Positions 1 to 9,314 of a stretch of DNA of 64,000 bases are shown one piece after another; position 1 is the stretch's first letter; every line of letters starts with the position of its first letter. A program made the translations under genes and the position numbers. Source of the stretch: Billgrantia kenyensis (lineage in GTDB: Bacteria > Pseudomonadota > Gammaproteobacteria > Pseudomonadales > Halomonadaceae); assembly GCF_013697085.1 (NCBI RefSeq), contig NZ_JACEFT010000023.1, positions 1 to 64,000 of the forward strand. Direction: 5' to 3'. The notes beneath the pieces are model-generated. The model did no database searches. It saw nothing but the letters and a program-made list of their open reading frames with translations, and had not been told where the DNA came from.

Positions 1-287
1 AAGGGCTGGCCCGCCTCGAGGGTCACGGCGCCGTCGCGAAAGCGGGCGATGCGGATCTTGGGCCCCTGCAGGTCGCCGAGGGCGGCGACGCTGCGCCCCA
101 GGCGGTCGGCGATCTGGCGCACGGCGATCAGGCGGCGGCGATGGTCGGCGGCGCTGCCGTGGGAGAAGTTGAGGCGTACCACGTCGACGCCGGTGCGGAT
201 CATGGCCTCCAGCACGCCCTCGCGGTCGCTGGCCGGGCCCAGGGTGGCGACGATCTTGGTGCGGCGGATGGGGGCGTGGGGCGACAT
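1..287 (-). CDS. pyk: pyruvate kinase, N-terminal part (cut by window edge)
   Basis: Catalyses the last step of glycolysis, phosphoenolpyruvate plus ADP to pyruvate plus ATP, in the cytoplasm. The 95 visible residues open with [13 protein letters not shown] and continue with [10 protein letters not shown] and [10 protein letters not shown], the standard start of the pyruvate kinase barrel including the conserved RxNFSHG substrate-binding arginine and the DLQGPK strand. The ATG at 287 is preceded by a good GGAGG ribosome site. The rest of the gene lies to the left of the window. It diverges from gapA, and the two share a 355-base control region with HexR-like palindromes. Which isozyme (PykA or PykF type) cannot be told from this part. 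Confidence 0.93.
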   Translation of the reverse strand, partial: MSPHAPIRRTKIVATLGPASDREGVLEAMIRTGVDVVRLNFSHGSAADHRRRLIAVRQIADRLGRSVAALGDLQGPKIRIARFRDGAVTLEAGQP

Positions 288-335
288 GGCGGTCCTCCGA
301 GGTGGCTTGTTGTAAGGTGACGGTCATGCCATCAA

Positions 336-350
336 GGTAATATTACTACA
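336..350 (-). promoter_or_regulatory. candidate HexR operator 1
   Basis: On the minus strand the 15-mer reads TGTAGTAATATTACC. It fits the HexR palindrome as I recall it (TGTARTWWWAYTACA) at 14 of 15 positions, and its core GTAATATTAC is a perfect palindrome. It lies about 50 bases upstream of the pyk start, where an RpiR-type central-carbon regulator would be expected to act. HexR itself is not in this window, so the assignment rests on motif and target genes. Confidence 0.55.
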
Positions 351-491
351 GGCTGGCCAGAACCGTAAGCATGTGATCATGCCGCGCTGTTTCGTTGATT
401 CAAGCTATTTTGTGGTGCTTTTGGTTGGTGGTAAGGCGAAAAAGGGGCGATCGATATAACTCCTTCCGGGAGAGGTGAGATTAGAATATGT

Positions 492-506
492 TGTAAAGTT
501 ACTAAA
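492..506 (+). promoter_or_regulatory. candidate HexR operator 2 (weaker)
   Basis: TGTAAAGTTACTAAA matches the recalled HexR consensus at 12 of 15 positions and contains the same GTAANNTTAC core as the site at 336-350. It lies about 140 bases upstream of gapA. Two copies in one intergenic region between a pyruvate kinase and a GAPDH gene support a shared regulator. Confidence 0.35.
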
Positions 507-642
507 AAAATCTTGTGCCTGTCACTGTACTGCGCCACATTAAAGCTATCTTCAAGAGTCGTGGGCCTGCGCCAAGCATGACCTCCGCCACTCGGCTCGA
601 TTTTCCTATACCGATAAAATAACGCTACGGAGGAGATCAGAC

Positions 643-1665
643 ATGACGCTCAAGATCGCCATCAACGGCTTTGGCCGCATCGGTCGCAACGTGCTGCGTG
701 CCCTCTACGAGAACGGCTACCGCAACCAGGTACAGGTCGTCGCGATCAACGATCTGGGCGATCCCGCCCTCAATGCCCATCTGCTGCGTCACGATACCGT
801 GCACGGCCACTTTCCGTTTACTGTCGAGCACGACGAGGAGAGCCTGAGCGTGGACGGTGACCGTATCGCCATTCTCTCCCAGCGCGACCCGACCGCGCTG
901 CCGTGGAAGGCGCTGAGCGTCGATCTGGTGATGGAGTGCACAGGGCTATTCACCAAGCGGGACGCCGCCGCCAAGCACCTCGAGGCGGGTGCCAAACGCG
1001 TGCTGATCTCCGCGCCCAGCCCTGACGCCGACGCCACCGTGGTGTATGGGGTCAACGAACATGTGCTGGGTGCCGAGCACAAGGTGGTGTCGAACGCCTC
1101 CTGCACCACCAACTGCCTGGCGCCGGTGGCCAAGGCGCTGAGCGATGCTGTGGGTATCGAGAGTGGCCTGATGACCACGGTGCATGCCTACACCAATGAC
1201 CAGAATCTCTCCGACGTCTATCACAGCGATCCCTACCGGGCGCGCAGCGCCACGCACTCGATGATCCCGACCAAGACCGGCGCCGCTGCTGCGGTAGGCC
1301 TGGTGCTGCCGGAGCTGGCCGGCAAGTTCGATGGGCTGGCGGTTCGGGTGCCGGTGATCAACGTCTCGCTGGTGGACCTGGTGTTCACTGCCGGGCGCGA
1401 TACCACCAAGGAGGAGATCAACGCTATCCTGGCCAAGGCTGCCGAGGCGTCCCCGGTGCTGGCGGTCAATGCCCAGCCGCTGGTCTCCATCGACTTCAAC
1501 CATGATGCCAACTCTTCCACCTTCGATAGCAATCACACCCGGGTAAACGGTCGCCTGGTCAAGGTGATGGCCTGGTACGACAACGAGTGGGGCTTCTCCA
1601 ACCGCATGCTCGACACGGCGCTGGCCATGCATGCAGCGGGCGATGCCAAGCGCAAGGCAGCGTGA
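643..1665 (+). CDS. gapA: glyceraldehyde-3-phosphate dehydrogenase, type I
   Basis: Interconverts glyceraldehyde-3-phosphate and 1,3-bisphosphoglycerate with NAD(P) in the cytoplasm. The 340 residues start with the Rossmann signature [14 protein letters not shown] (about 7-20). The catalytic cysteine is Cys154 in SNASCTTNC and the partner histidine is His181 in [10 protein letters not shown]. The C-terminal [12 protein letters not shown] block is intact. The [16 protein letters not shown] segment favours GAPDH over erythrose-4-phosphate dehydrogenase, which is a close relative. The ATG follows GGAGGAGA. It is divergent from pyruvate kinase, with HexR-like sites between, which suggests control by the Entner-Doudoroff/glycolysis regulator. 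Confidence 0.95.
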   Translation: MTLKIAINGFGRIGRNVLRALYENGYRNQVQVVAINDLGDPALNAHLLRHDTVHGHFPFTVEHDEESLSVDGDRIAILSQRDPTALPWKALSVDLVMECTGLFTKRDAAAKHLEAGAKRVLISAPSPDADATVVYGVNEHVLGAEHKVVSNASCTTNCLAPVAKALSDAVGIESGLMTTVHAYTNDQNLSDVYHSDPYRARSATHSMIPTKTGAAAAVGLVLPELAGKFDGLAVRVPVINVSLVDLVFTAGRDTTKEEINAILAKAAEASPVLAVNAQPLVSIDFNHDANSSTFDSNHTRVNGRLVKVMAWYDNEWGFSNRMLDTALAMHAAGDAKRKAA

Positions 1666-1744
1666 GGCAAGCCGCTTCGCTTGGCTTCCTGCCGGATCCA
1701 TTGACTACGTTGAAGGTGTACATCCATGGATCAGGAGGTAAGTC

Positions 1745-1996
1745 ATGAAGCGCTTTGGAGTGGGAATGCGTAGTGCCGCTGTGATCTTTGCCGCTGCCCT
1801 GATGCTGGGCCTGGCAGGCTGCGGCACAGGCACCGGTGAGCGTGCCGCCAGCGGTGCCGGTGTAGGCGCCGCAACCGGGGCGGCGGCTGGTGCTGCCACG
1901 GGCGGAAGCCCCGTGACCGGGGCGGCGATCGGCGCCGGCGCGGGTGCCGCGACCGGGGCCGCGACCGACGAGGACGATATCGACCTGAGCAACTGA
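1745..1996 (+). CDS. small glycine-zipper lipoprotein
   Basis: An 83-residue protein with a typical lipoprotein signal: basic start MKRFGVGMRS, hydrophobic stretch to residue 22, and lipobox LAGC with Cys26 as the lipidation site. The mature part is nearly all Gly, Ala and Thr in repeated GAGxGAATG units, a glycine-zipper pattern like that of SlyB or YMGG proteins, followed by an acidic tail (DEDDID). It is probably an envelope lipoprotein. A strong AGGAGGT ribosome site precedes the ATG. It may be read through from gapA, 79 bases upstream. Function unknown. Confidence 0.75.
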   Translation: MKRFGVGMRSAAVIFAAALMLGLAGCGTGTGERAASGAGVGAATGAAAGAATGGSPVTGAAIGAGAGAATGAATDEDDIDLSN

Positions 1997-2045
1997 TTTG
2001 CTCGGCCGCAGGCAGGATCCGAGCACAGGCAAGTAGAGCATCGAG

Positions 2046-2074
2046 CCGCGCATGTCCTTCGGCATGCGCGGTTT
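2046..2074 (+). terminator. hairpin after the small lipoprotein gene
   Basis: Arms CCGCGCATG (2046-2054) and CATGCGCGG (2063-2071) form a 9-bp stem followed by TTT. The U-run is short, so it is a possible rather than strong Rho-independent terminator. It sits between convergent genes. Confidence 0.45.
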
Positions 2075-2100
2075 GAGTTATCTACAGCCTGTGCTGCCGG

Positions 2101-3399
2101 CTAGTCGGGGATATGCCAGGTTTCCGGGCATTCCTGGCTGTAGAACAGGCGCTGTGCGGTGGTCGCATTGCGCCGCTCGGCCAGCGTCTCGCGCCCTTCG
2201 CTCAGTGCATCCATCATGCCCGGCCCGGGATGGCGTACGGTGAGCAGCGTCAGGTCGTTCTCCCGGGCCACCTCATAGTCGCCCTGCAGTGACTCGATCA
2301 GCGGCTCGAGGCGCTCGGGCTTGTCGTCGAGGCACAGCACGAAGCGCATGGCGCTGCTGTCGACCAGGTTGGCATGCAGCCCGGCCTCCACCAGCCGGCC
2401 GAGGATGTCGTGCTGGCGCGGCTCGTCCATGAAGGAGAAATCCCGCGGCTGCACTTCGAGCCAGACCTGATCCTCGCGCAGGATGCAGCTCGCCACATCG
2501 CTGTCGAAGCGGCGCTCGGCGTCGATGGTAGTCGGGGCGGCTTCCGGCGTCTCGAAGGAGCGTACCGTGAGTGGAATCGATTTCTCCTGCAGCGGCCCCA
2601 GGGTCTTGGGGTGGATCACCTTGGCACCATGCCAGGCCAGCTCGGTGGCCTCGGCGTAGGAAATGTGCTCAAGCTGCACGGCGTTGTCGAAGCGCCGGGG
2701 GTCGGCATTGAAAAGTCCGGTGACGTCTTTCCAGATCACCACTTCCCGAGCGTCGAGGCAGTGGGCGAAGATTGCCGCACTGAAGTCGGAGCCTTCGCGT
2801 CCCAGTGTGGTGGCCTCGCCCTCCGTGGTGCCACCGATGAAGCCCTGGGTGAGAGTCACCCGCTCGCTGTTTGCCAGGCGTTTCCGCACGGTCTCGGCCG
2901 TTGCCTCCCAGTCCAGGTTGGCGGCTTGATAGTGATTGTCGGTGCGCACCAGTTCGCGGGCGTCCTGCCAGTCGGTGGCGATGTCGCAATGGTTGAGCCA
3001 GGCGGCGACGATGGTGGTGGAGAGCAGCTCGCCATAGCAGACGGTCTGGTCATAGTGTCTGGCATAGGCGCTGCCACGGTGCTTGCGATGCTGCGCGTCG
3101 AGCTCGTCGAAGAGAGCGTCGATGCGTTCGAGCGGTGAATCCGCTGAGTCGCCGAAAAGTGATTCGATCGCCTCGTGATGCTCGGTCTTGAGCGCTTCGA
3201 AGCGTTCGCGATAGCTGTCGCGCCGGCTCTCGTCGCGGGCGGCGGCGAGCAGCGCCTCCAGCTTGTTGGTGGTCTTGCCCATGGCCGAGACCACCACCAC
3301 CAGCGGGCGGTCTCGATGGGACTCGATCAGCGGGGTCAGCTGGCGAATGGCATCGGCATCCTTGATCGAGGCGCCGCCGAACTTGAACACGGTGGTCAT
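2101..3399 (-). CDS. aspartokinase, Bacteroidetes-like class
   Basis: Phosphorylates L-aspartate, the first step towards aspartate semialdehyde. The 432 residues begin MTTVFKFGGASIKDA (the KFGG nucleotide-binding motif), followed by VVVSAMGKTTNKLE, TTLGREGSDFSAA (about 205-217) and VIHPKTLGPLQ. The C-terminal third contains ACT-like regulatory sequence beginning RDFSFMDE. These particular motif variants (KFGGASxKDA, SAMGKTTN, LDFSF) are those I know from Bacteroidetes monofunctional aspartokinases, not the usual proteobacterial LysC. I chose the ATG at 3399 over an upstream one at 3447 because it has an AGGGAGAG-type ribosome site and starts at the conserved strand. Its neighbours upstream make carboxynorspermidine, which uses aspartate semialdehyde; a terminator separates them. 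Confidence 0.88.
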   Translation of the reverse strand: MTTVFKFGGASIKDADAIRQLTPLIESHRDRPLVVVVSAMGKTTNKLEALLAAARDESRRDSYRERFEALKTEHHEAIESLFGDSADSPLERIDALFDELDAQHRKHRGSAYARHYDQTVCYGELLSTTIVAAWLNHCDIATDWQDARELVRTDNHYQAANLDWEATAETVRKRLANSERVTLTQGFIGGTTEGEATTLGREGSDFSAAIFAHCLDAREVVIWKDVTGLFNADPRRFDNAVQLEHISYAEATELAWHGAKVIHPKTLGPLQEKSIPLTVRSFETPEAAPTTIDAERRFDSDVASCILREDQVWLEVQPRDFSFMDEPRQHDILGRLVEAGLHANLVDSSAMRFVLCLDDKPERLEPLIESLQGDYEVARENDLTLLTVRHPGPGMMDALSEGRETLAERRNATTAQRLFYSQECPETWHIPD

Positions 3400-3504
3400 T
3401 CCTGACTCTCCCTGGCAGGTACATTCATGCTCTATACCTTGGTGCAAATTGGCGTGCAGGGAAAGGGCAGCTCGGCACGCCGTGCAAGCGACGGTGCAGA
3501 TACG

Positions 3505-3527
3505 AAAAAAGCCCCCGCAGGGGCTTT
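3505..3527 (-). terminator. Rho-independent terminator after nspC
   Basis: On the minus strand AAAGCCCC-TGCG-GGGGCTTT is followed by a T-rich tail (TTTTTT overlapping the stem end). It ends the polyamine pair and implies that the aspartokinase downstream has its own promoter in 3400-3504. Confidence 0.85.
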
Positions 3528-3545
3528 ATCCGTAAAGCGGCCATC

Positions 3546-4703
<1,158 letters not shown>

Positions 4704-4710
4704 CTCGCCC

Positions 4711-5910
4711 TCAGGCCAGCGGGTCGTGGTCGGGATCGAGCTCTACCACCTGCCAGGGCAGGCCCATGTCACCGATGCGTGCCATGAAGGGATCGGGATC
4801 GAGCTGCTCGACGTTGAATACGCCCGCGCCCTTCCAGGTGCCCTCCAGCATCAGCATGGCACCGGTCACCGCCGGCACCCCGGTGGTGTAGGAGATCGCC
4901 TGGGACTGAACCTCGCGGTAGCATGCCTCGTGGTCGCAGATGTTGTAGATGTACACCTTGCGCCGTTTGCCGTCCTTGATGCCGTCGGCAATGATGCCGA
5001 TGTTGGTCTTGCCCTTGGTGCGCGGGCCCAGCGAGGCCGGGTCGGGAAGCACCGCCTTGAGGAACTCCAGTGGGGCGATCCTGGCTCCGCCCACCTCGAT
5101 CGGCTCGATGGAGGTCATGCCGACGTTCTCGAGCACCTTGAGATGGGTGATGTACTTCTCGGAGAAAGTCATCCAGAAGCGAATGCGCTCCAGGCCCTTG
5201 ATGTTCTGGCTGAGCGACTCCAGCTCTTCGTGGTAGAGCAGGTAGATGTCCTTCTCACCGATGCCGTCGAAATCGAACTTGCGCTTCACCGCCAGCGGAT
5301 CGGTCTCCTTCCACTCGCCCTTCTCCCAGTAGCGACCTTTCGCGGTGATCTCGCGAATGTTGATCTCCGGGTTGAAGTTGGTGGCGAAGGGGTAGCCGTG
5401 GTCGCCGCCATTGGCATCGAGGATGTCGATGCGGTGGATCTCGTCGAACAGGTTCTTCTGGGCGTAGGCGCAGTAGATGTTGGTCATGCCCGGGTCGAAG
5501 CCGCAGCCCAGGGTGGCCATGTTGCCGGCCTCGACGTAACGGTCTTGGAAGGCCCACTGCTCCTTGTACTCGAACTTGGCCTCGTCCGGGTGCTCGTAGT
5601 TGGCAGTATCGAGATAGGGCACGCCGGTCTGCAGGCATGCCTCCATGATGGTCAGGTCCTGATAGGGCAGGGCCACGTGGATCAGCACGTCCGGCTTGAA
5701 CGACTCGATCAGCGCCACCAGCGCTTCAACGCTATCGGCGTCTACCTGGGCCGTCTGGATAGGGCGGTCCAGCTGAGCGGCGATGGCCTTGCACTTGTCT
5801 TCGTTGCGACTGGCCAGGCAGATCTCGCTGAACACTTCGGGATGCTGTGCACACTTGTGGGTGACGACGCCTCCGACGCCGCCGGCGCCGATAATCAGGA
5901 CTTTGCTCAT
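4711..5910 (-). CDS. carboxynorspermidine/carboxyspermidine synthase (saccharopine dehydrogenase family)
   Basis: Reductively condenses aspartate semialdehyde with a diamine (putrescine or 1,3-diaminopropane) using NADPH, giving the substrate for the decarboxylase encoded just downstream. The 399 residues begin with the Rossmann loop GAGGVGG (8-14), followed by LASRNEDK at the end of the second strand. ATLGCGFDPGMTN and the following substrate domain match the LYS9/CANSDH branch of saccharopine dehydrogenases. True lysine-pathway saccharopine dehydrogenase is less likely because of the NspC partner. The intergenic region upstream (5911-6287) should contain the promoter of this two-gene operon. 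Confidence 0.9.
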   Translation of the reverse strand: MSKVLIIGAGGVGGVVTHKCAQHPEVFSEICLASRNEDKCKAIAAQLDRPIQTAQVDADSVEALVALIESFKPDVLIHVALPYQDLTIMEACLQTGVPYLDTANYEHPDEAKFEYKEQWAFQDRYVEAGNMATLGCGFDPGMTNIYCAYAQKNLFDEIHRIDILDANGGDHGYPFATNFNPEINIREITAKGRYWEKGEWKETDPLAVKRKFDFDGIGEKDIYLLYHEELESLSQNIKGLERIRFWMTFSEKYITHLKVLENVGMTSIEPIEVGGARIAPLEFLKAVLPDPASLGPRTKGKTNIGIIADGIKDGKRRKVYIYNICDHEACYREVQSQAISYTTGVPAVTGAMLMLEGTWKGAGVFNVEQLDPDPFMARIGDMGLPWQVVELDPDHDPLA

Positions 5911-6287
5911 GGGCCTCTCTAATCCAGATCGGGAATGTCTATGAAAGGGTAGGGTCTTATCGGATTTTCGGCCATCTCGTCATGCCCGTCCCGATGCCAC
6001 CCCGGTCTTGCATCGCTTGCGCGCTGATAATGGCCCCCCATCAAGCCGGGGGCAAGTGATTTTCGTGTGTTCAGTTAGACCAAAGCAGGGGGGCGGCAGC
6101 CGCGTGTGCAAGAGCGAGCAGGCGAGCCTGGCTGCACTGAAGGGCACGCTGGGCATTCCCGGCCTCCTGTCGTCGTTGCGAAAGCCAAGGGAGGCTAAAT
6201 TGGGTGTCTATAACATAAGTTATGAATAACTATATAAGCATGTGTTTATTATGGCGTTAATCAAAATTTGGCCTGAGAGGCAGCAGA
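5911..6287. other. intergenic region without a supported gene
   Basis: This 377-base stretch separates two divergent genes. A 73-codon open frame at 6008-6229 has no ribosome site and no recognisable content, so I do not call it. The right end is AT-rich and contains an 11-base palindrome, CATAAGTTATG, at 6214-6224, and a poor match to an FNR/ANR box at 6251-6264. Nothing else is evident. Confidence 0.5.
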
Positions 6288-7043
6288 GTGACCCTACTCG
6301 ATACGGTAGTGATGCGAGGTCTTGGCCTGCATGGAGCCCTCTCGCCTGAAGACAAGGCGCTATTGCTGGGCCTGGAGCTCAATCCCAAGCGCGTGTCGGC
6401 CGGTGAGGTATTGTGGCAGGAGGCTGCGGACGTGGACCTGTTCTGCGTGGTCAAGGAGGGATGGGCCTACTCATATCGTAATCTCGGCAACGGCTCGATG
6501 CAGATCCTCAAGGTCTACCTGCCAGGTGACATCATCGGCATGCGGGACTTCGGCTTCTCGCGACGACTAGCCGGCGTGGCGATGATCAATGACGGTGTGG
6601 TGAGCCCCTTCACATACCAGCAACTCTTCGATCTCTTTGGCCATTCACCGGCCCTGGCATCCTGCCTCATTGCCACGACGGTTCGCCAGCAGGCCATGCT
6701 GACCGAGCGACTTGTCTACCTTGGCCGGTATGCCGCCCACGAGCGGCTGGCGCACTTTCTCTACGAGCTCTATCTCCGTTTGCAGCGAATCGGTGCCATA
6801 GAAGACAACGGCTTTGCGATGCCTCTGTCACAGGAGCAGATCGGTGATGCTCTGGGGCTGAGTGCGGTGCACGTGAGCCGCACCTTTTCCATGCTGCGCG
6901 ACGAGGGCCTGGTGCAACGTGACCGCCAGCACGTGGCGCTGCCCGACCCCGACGCCCTGGCGCGGCTGGTCGAGTTCAACGACACGTATATCGATGAATC
7001 GTTACCCCCTGCATTCCAGGCTTTTCAAAAGCTGGAGCGATAG
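6288..7043 (+). CDS. Crp/Fnr-family transcriptional regulator
   Basis: A 251-residue DNA-binding regulator. An N-terminal cyclic-nucleotide-binding-like beta barrel covers about residues 15-130 (VLWQEAADVDLFCVVKEG; LPGDIIGMRDF), then the dimer helix (about 135-165), then a winged helix-turn-helix with MPLSQEQIGDALGLSAVHVS (about 184-203) and RTFSMLRDEGLV. It has no N-terminal cysteine cluster, so it is not an iron-sulfur Fnr/Anr, and the phosphate-binding cassette of cAMP-responsive Crp is not evident. The start is GTG, with GAGAGG seven bases upstream; an ATG at 6312 is the alternative. It stands alone, and its ligand and targets are unknown. Confidence 0.85.
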   Translation: MTLLDTVVMRGLGLHGALSPEDKALLLGLELNPKRVSAGEVLWQEAADVDLFCVVKEGWAYSYRNLGNGSMQILKVYLPGDIIGMRDFGFSRRLAGVAMINDGVVSPFTYQQLFDLFGHSPALASCLIATTVRQQAMLTERLVYLGRYAAHERLAHFLYELYLRLQRIGAIEDNGFAMPLSQEQIGDALGLSAVHVSRTFSMLRDEGLVQRDRQHVALPDPDALARLVEFNDTYIDESLPPAFQAFQKLER

Positions 7044-7382
7044 CCACGTGTGAAACGCGTGGTTGGCCCTGCCTGAGCCTTCCGGCATATCCGGTGGAAA
7101 TAGAGAGAATGAAGAGGGCTGACCCAGTGCGGGTGAGCCTTTACGCCTGCTTGACGGCTGGTGAGTGGCCATCCATGGCCATGCTGTGGAGCAGTGCTCC
7201 ATCAGGCACTTCAGCGGCCGAGCTGACGACTGGAGTGCCCTTTCATCTAAACAAAAAATTACATTCATGGGGAGAATGGTTTCGCTAGGGCGTGGGCGTG
7301 TGGTATCCGTCATTCGCCCTGGCGAGATTCTTGATTCCGGCTTCTGGCTTGCACGAAATGCGCCACTCGACGGGATAAAACG
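7044..7382. other. intergenic region without a supported gene
   Basis: About 340 bases between the regulator gene and the tmRNA terminator. Two short plus-strand frames here (7094-7288, 7165-7398) look random, lack ribosome sites and run into the tmRNA terminator. No repeat or RNA structure is evident. Confidence 0.45.
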
Positions 7383-7404
7383 AAAAAAGCACCCGTAGGT
7401 GCTT
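7383..7404 (-). terminator. terminator of tmRNA
   Basis: On the minus strand AAGCACC-TACG-GGTGCTT is followed by TTTT, 17 bases after the CCA end of the tmRNA. Confidence 0.85.
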
Positions 7405-7420
7405 GATTCGCTTGCTTGAT

Positions 7421-7800
7421 TGGTGGAGGCGGCGGGGATCGAACCCGCGTCCGCCGGCACTCACTCTTCGGCTCTACATGCTTAGGTCCGTTTTTTGGTT
7501 TAACGCATCTGGCTCCAACGGGCAGGATCCAGCTACGCGATTCCTCGAAGGTTTAGCGATTGACGAGAGGACGTCGCCAACCGCGATCCCATCATCTTTA
7601 GCTCGTATCCCCTCCGCGATGAATGGGCACATCGCTTTGGGGCCGGACTAGAAGCTAACAGCTATTAAGCTGCCAGCGCGCCCTGAGCGTAGTTGTCGTC
7701 GTTTGCGACTATTTAGTCGTGATGTTGGATTTACGAGATACATCACGCTCTCGGCATGCACCTAGGAGGTTGTCACCGGCGTCGAAGCCATGTCGCCCCC
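7421..7800 (-). ncRNA. ssrA: transfer-messenger RNA (tmRNA)
   Basis: 380-nucleotide RNA that rescues stalled ribosomes and tags the nascent peptide. The 5' end GGGGGCGACATGGCTTCGAC and the 3' end with TTCGATCCCCGCCGCCTCC-ACCA form the tRNA-like half; GGGGGCG pairs with CGCCTCC in the acceptor stem (one G-U pair), and CCA is encoded. The tag frame is at 7668-7706 (minus) with the stop at 7665-7667, resume codon GCA, and encodes ANDDNYAQGALAA. A TAAGAT hexamer (7812-7817, minus) is a plausible -10 box. Its partner SmpB is encoded immediately upstream on the same strand. Confidence 0.97.
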
Positions 7801-7935
7801 GTAGCAGACCCATCTTAACAGCCTGGGTACGTCTATGACACCTGTCGGACGAGTTGGTTGCACGCTTTTCCGTTTCTTGTTCCCGTTTCTGGCCGATTCC
7901 GGGGAGCGGCGCGAAGTGTCGGCCCTTCTGGCGGT

Positions 7936-8427
7936 TCAGGCCTTGGTGTGTTCCCGCATGATCCGCCCTTTCTGGCGCTGCCAGTCGCGATCCTTCTCGG
8001 TGGCGCGCTTGTCGTGCAGCTTCTTGCCCGTGACCAGGGCCAGCTCGCACTTCACCTTGTTGCCCTTCCAATAGAGCTTGAGCGGCACGCAGGTGTGCCC
8101 CTTCTCCTGGGAGCGGGAGAAGATCTTGGCGATCTCCTTGCGATGCAGCAGCAGCTTGCGTGTACGCGAGGGATCGGCAATTTCGTGCGTGCTGGCGGTG
8201 TTGAGCGGAGTGATATGGCTGCCCAGCAGCCAGGCCTCGCCATCCTTTACCAGGATGTAGGTATCGGTGAGCTGGGCCTTCCCGGCGCGCAGGCTCTTCA
8301 CTTCCCAGCCGGCCAGCACCAGGCCGGCCTCGAAGGTCTCGTCGACGTGGTATTCGAAGCGAGCCTTCTTGTTCTGGGCGATGACGTTGCTGCCAGGGCC
8401 CTTGCCCTTGCCTTTCTTGTTGGCCAT
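7936..8427 (-). CDS. smpB: SsrA-binding protein SmpB
   Basis: Binds the tRNA-like domain of tmRNA and delivers it to stalled ribosomes. The 163 residues begin [10 protein letters not shown] and include [24 protein letters not shown] split over the first strands, [14 protein letters not shown], and the basic tail with [15 protein letters not shown], which mimics the anticodon arm in the decoding site. An upstream in-frame ATG at 8493 exists, but the ATG at 8427 has an AAGAGG ribosome site and the family's usual start. It lies 135 bases upstream of ssrA, the partner RNA, and diverges from ratA. Confidence 0.97.
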   Translation of the reverse strand: MANKKGKGKGPGSNVIAQNKKARFEYHVDETFEAGLVLAGWEVKSLRAGKAQLTDTYILVKDGEAWLLGSHITPLNTASTHEIADPSRTRKLLLHRKEIAKIFSRSQEKGHTCVPLKLYWKGNKVKCELALVTGKKLHDKRATEKDRDWQRQKGRIMREHTKA

Positions 8428-8555
8428 GGAACCTCTTGTCATGTTCTGCCTGAGGCTACGTTCCCTTCGATATGGGGGGAAGCGTGTTACCATTCAAGGC
8501 GTGAAATAACCGCTCATGATACGCCCTGGGCACTGTGAAGTCAGCGGAGAGCTCA

Positions 8556-8990
8556 ATGCCAATGGTCAATCGGTCCGCCCTGGTGCGGCACACCCCTCGG
8601 GACATGTTCGAACTGGTCAACGACTTCGAGCGCTACCCGGAGTTTCTGCCAGGCTGTCGGCGGGCGCGGCTGCTCGAGCGCGACGATTCGCACTTGATCG
8701 GCGAGATGACCCTGGGGCGCGCGGGAATCGAGCAGAGCTTCACCACGCGTAACGACCTCATCGAACCGGAGCGTATCGAGATGTCGCTGGTCAGTGGGCC
8801 GTTCAAGCGTCTGCGTGGACGCTGGCTGTTCCTGCCGATGGGCGAGGGCACCTGCAAGGTGTGCCTGGAGCTGGAGTTCGAGTTTGCCAACCGGCTGCTG
8901 GGCATGGCCTTCGGCAAGCTGTTCCAGCAGGTGGCCAGTCAGCTGGTCGATGCCTTTACCCGCCGCGCCGATGAACTCTACGGGCGCTGA
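8556..8990 (+). CDS. ratA: RatA-family START-domain protein (Coq10/RatA)
   Basis: A 144-residue member of the polyketide cyclase/START fold family. MPMVNRSALVRHTPRDMFELVND at the start is followed by YPEFLPGCRRARLLER, GLSFTTRN-like central strands and a long C-terminal helix FGKLFQQVASQLVDAFTRRA. In E. coli the homologue was described as the RatA ribosome-association toxin; mitochondrial Coq10 relatives bind ubiquinone, and the latter role is equally possible. I chose the ATG at 8556 with GGAGAG upstream over a GTG at 8535. It overlaps or abuts the rnfH gene as in E. coli, and it diverges from smpB. Confidence 0.88.
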   Translation: MPMVNRSALVRHTPRDMFELVNDFERYPEFLPGCRRARLLERDDSHLIGEMTLGRAGIEQSFTTRNDLIEPERIEMSLVSGPFKRLRGRWLFLPMGEGTCKVCLELEFEFANRLLGMAFGKLFQQVASQLVDAFTRRADELYGR

Positions 8991-8994
8991 ATCG

Positions 8995-9288
8995 ATGATC
9001 AGGGTGGAGGTGGCCTTCGCCTTGCCCGAGCGACAGCGTATCGTGGCGCTCGAAGTGCCGCGCGGTACCACTGCTCGCCAGGCCGTTGTCCTGGCCGGGC
9101 TCGAACAGCGGTTTCCGGAGGTTCCGCCGGCCACCTTTGCCGAGGCGGACCTGGGCATCTTCGGCCAACCGCTGCGCGATCCTGGCGAGTACCGCCTGCG
9201 GGATGGGGATCGGGTCGAAGTCTATCGCCCGCTCGAGATCGACCCCAAGCAGGCACGAGCCCGGCGCGCCGAGCGCGCCAGGAAGTAG
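8995..9288 (+). CDS. rnfH: RnfH-family ubiquitin-like protein (RatB)
   Basis: A 97-residue protein of the RnfH/UPF0125 family with a beta-grasp, ubiquitin-like fold. MIRVEVAFALPERQRIVALE, the central LGIFGQPL and the C-terminal DGDRVEVYRPLEIDPKQAR match E. coli RatB (YfjF) throughout. It follows ratA by four bases, or overlaps it if the upstream ATG at 8971 is used. The C-terminal end is highly basic (RARRAERARK). Its biochemical function is not established; in E. coli it is co-transcribed with ratA. Confidence 0.88.
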   Translation: MIRVEVAFALPERQRIVALEVPRGTTARQAVVLAGLEQRFPEVPPATFAEADLGIFGQPLRDPGEYRLRDGDRVEVYRPLEIDPKQARARRAERARK

Positions 9289-9314
9289 GCCTAGCGCTGC
9301 TTTCGGCGTGTAGC

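Larger units (their letters stand above)
288..642. other. pyk-gapA divergent intergenic control region
   Basis: This 355-base AT-richer stretch has no credible gene. It holds the ribosome site of pyk at its left end, that of gapA (GGAGGAGA) at its right end, and two GTAANNTTAC palindromes that resemble HexR operators. No sigma-70 promoter is clear enough to place. Confidence 0.7.

Noticed and set aside
6008-6229. 73-codon open frame upstream of the Crp-family regulator
   Set aside because: No ribosome site, no family, runs into the AT-rich promoter region.
6251-6264. FNR/ANR-like box before the Crp-family gene
   Set aside because: Only the ATCAA half fits; the TTGAT half matches at two of five bases.
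7403-7651. 82-codon plus-strand frame in the tmRNA
   Set aside because: It is the complement of the tmRNA tRNA-like end and adjacent pseudoknots.
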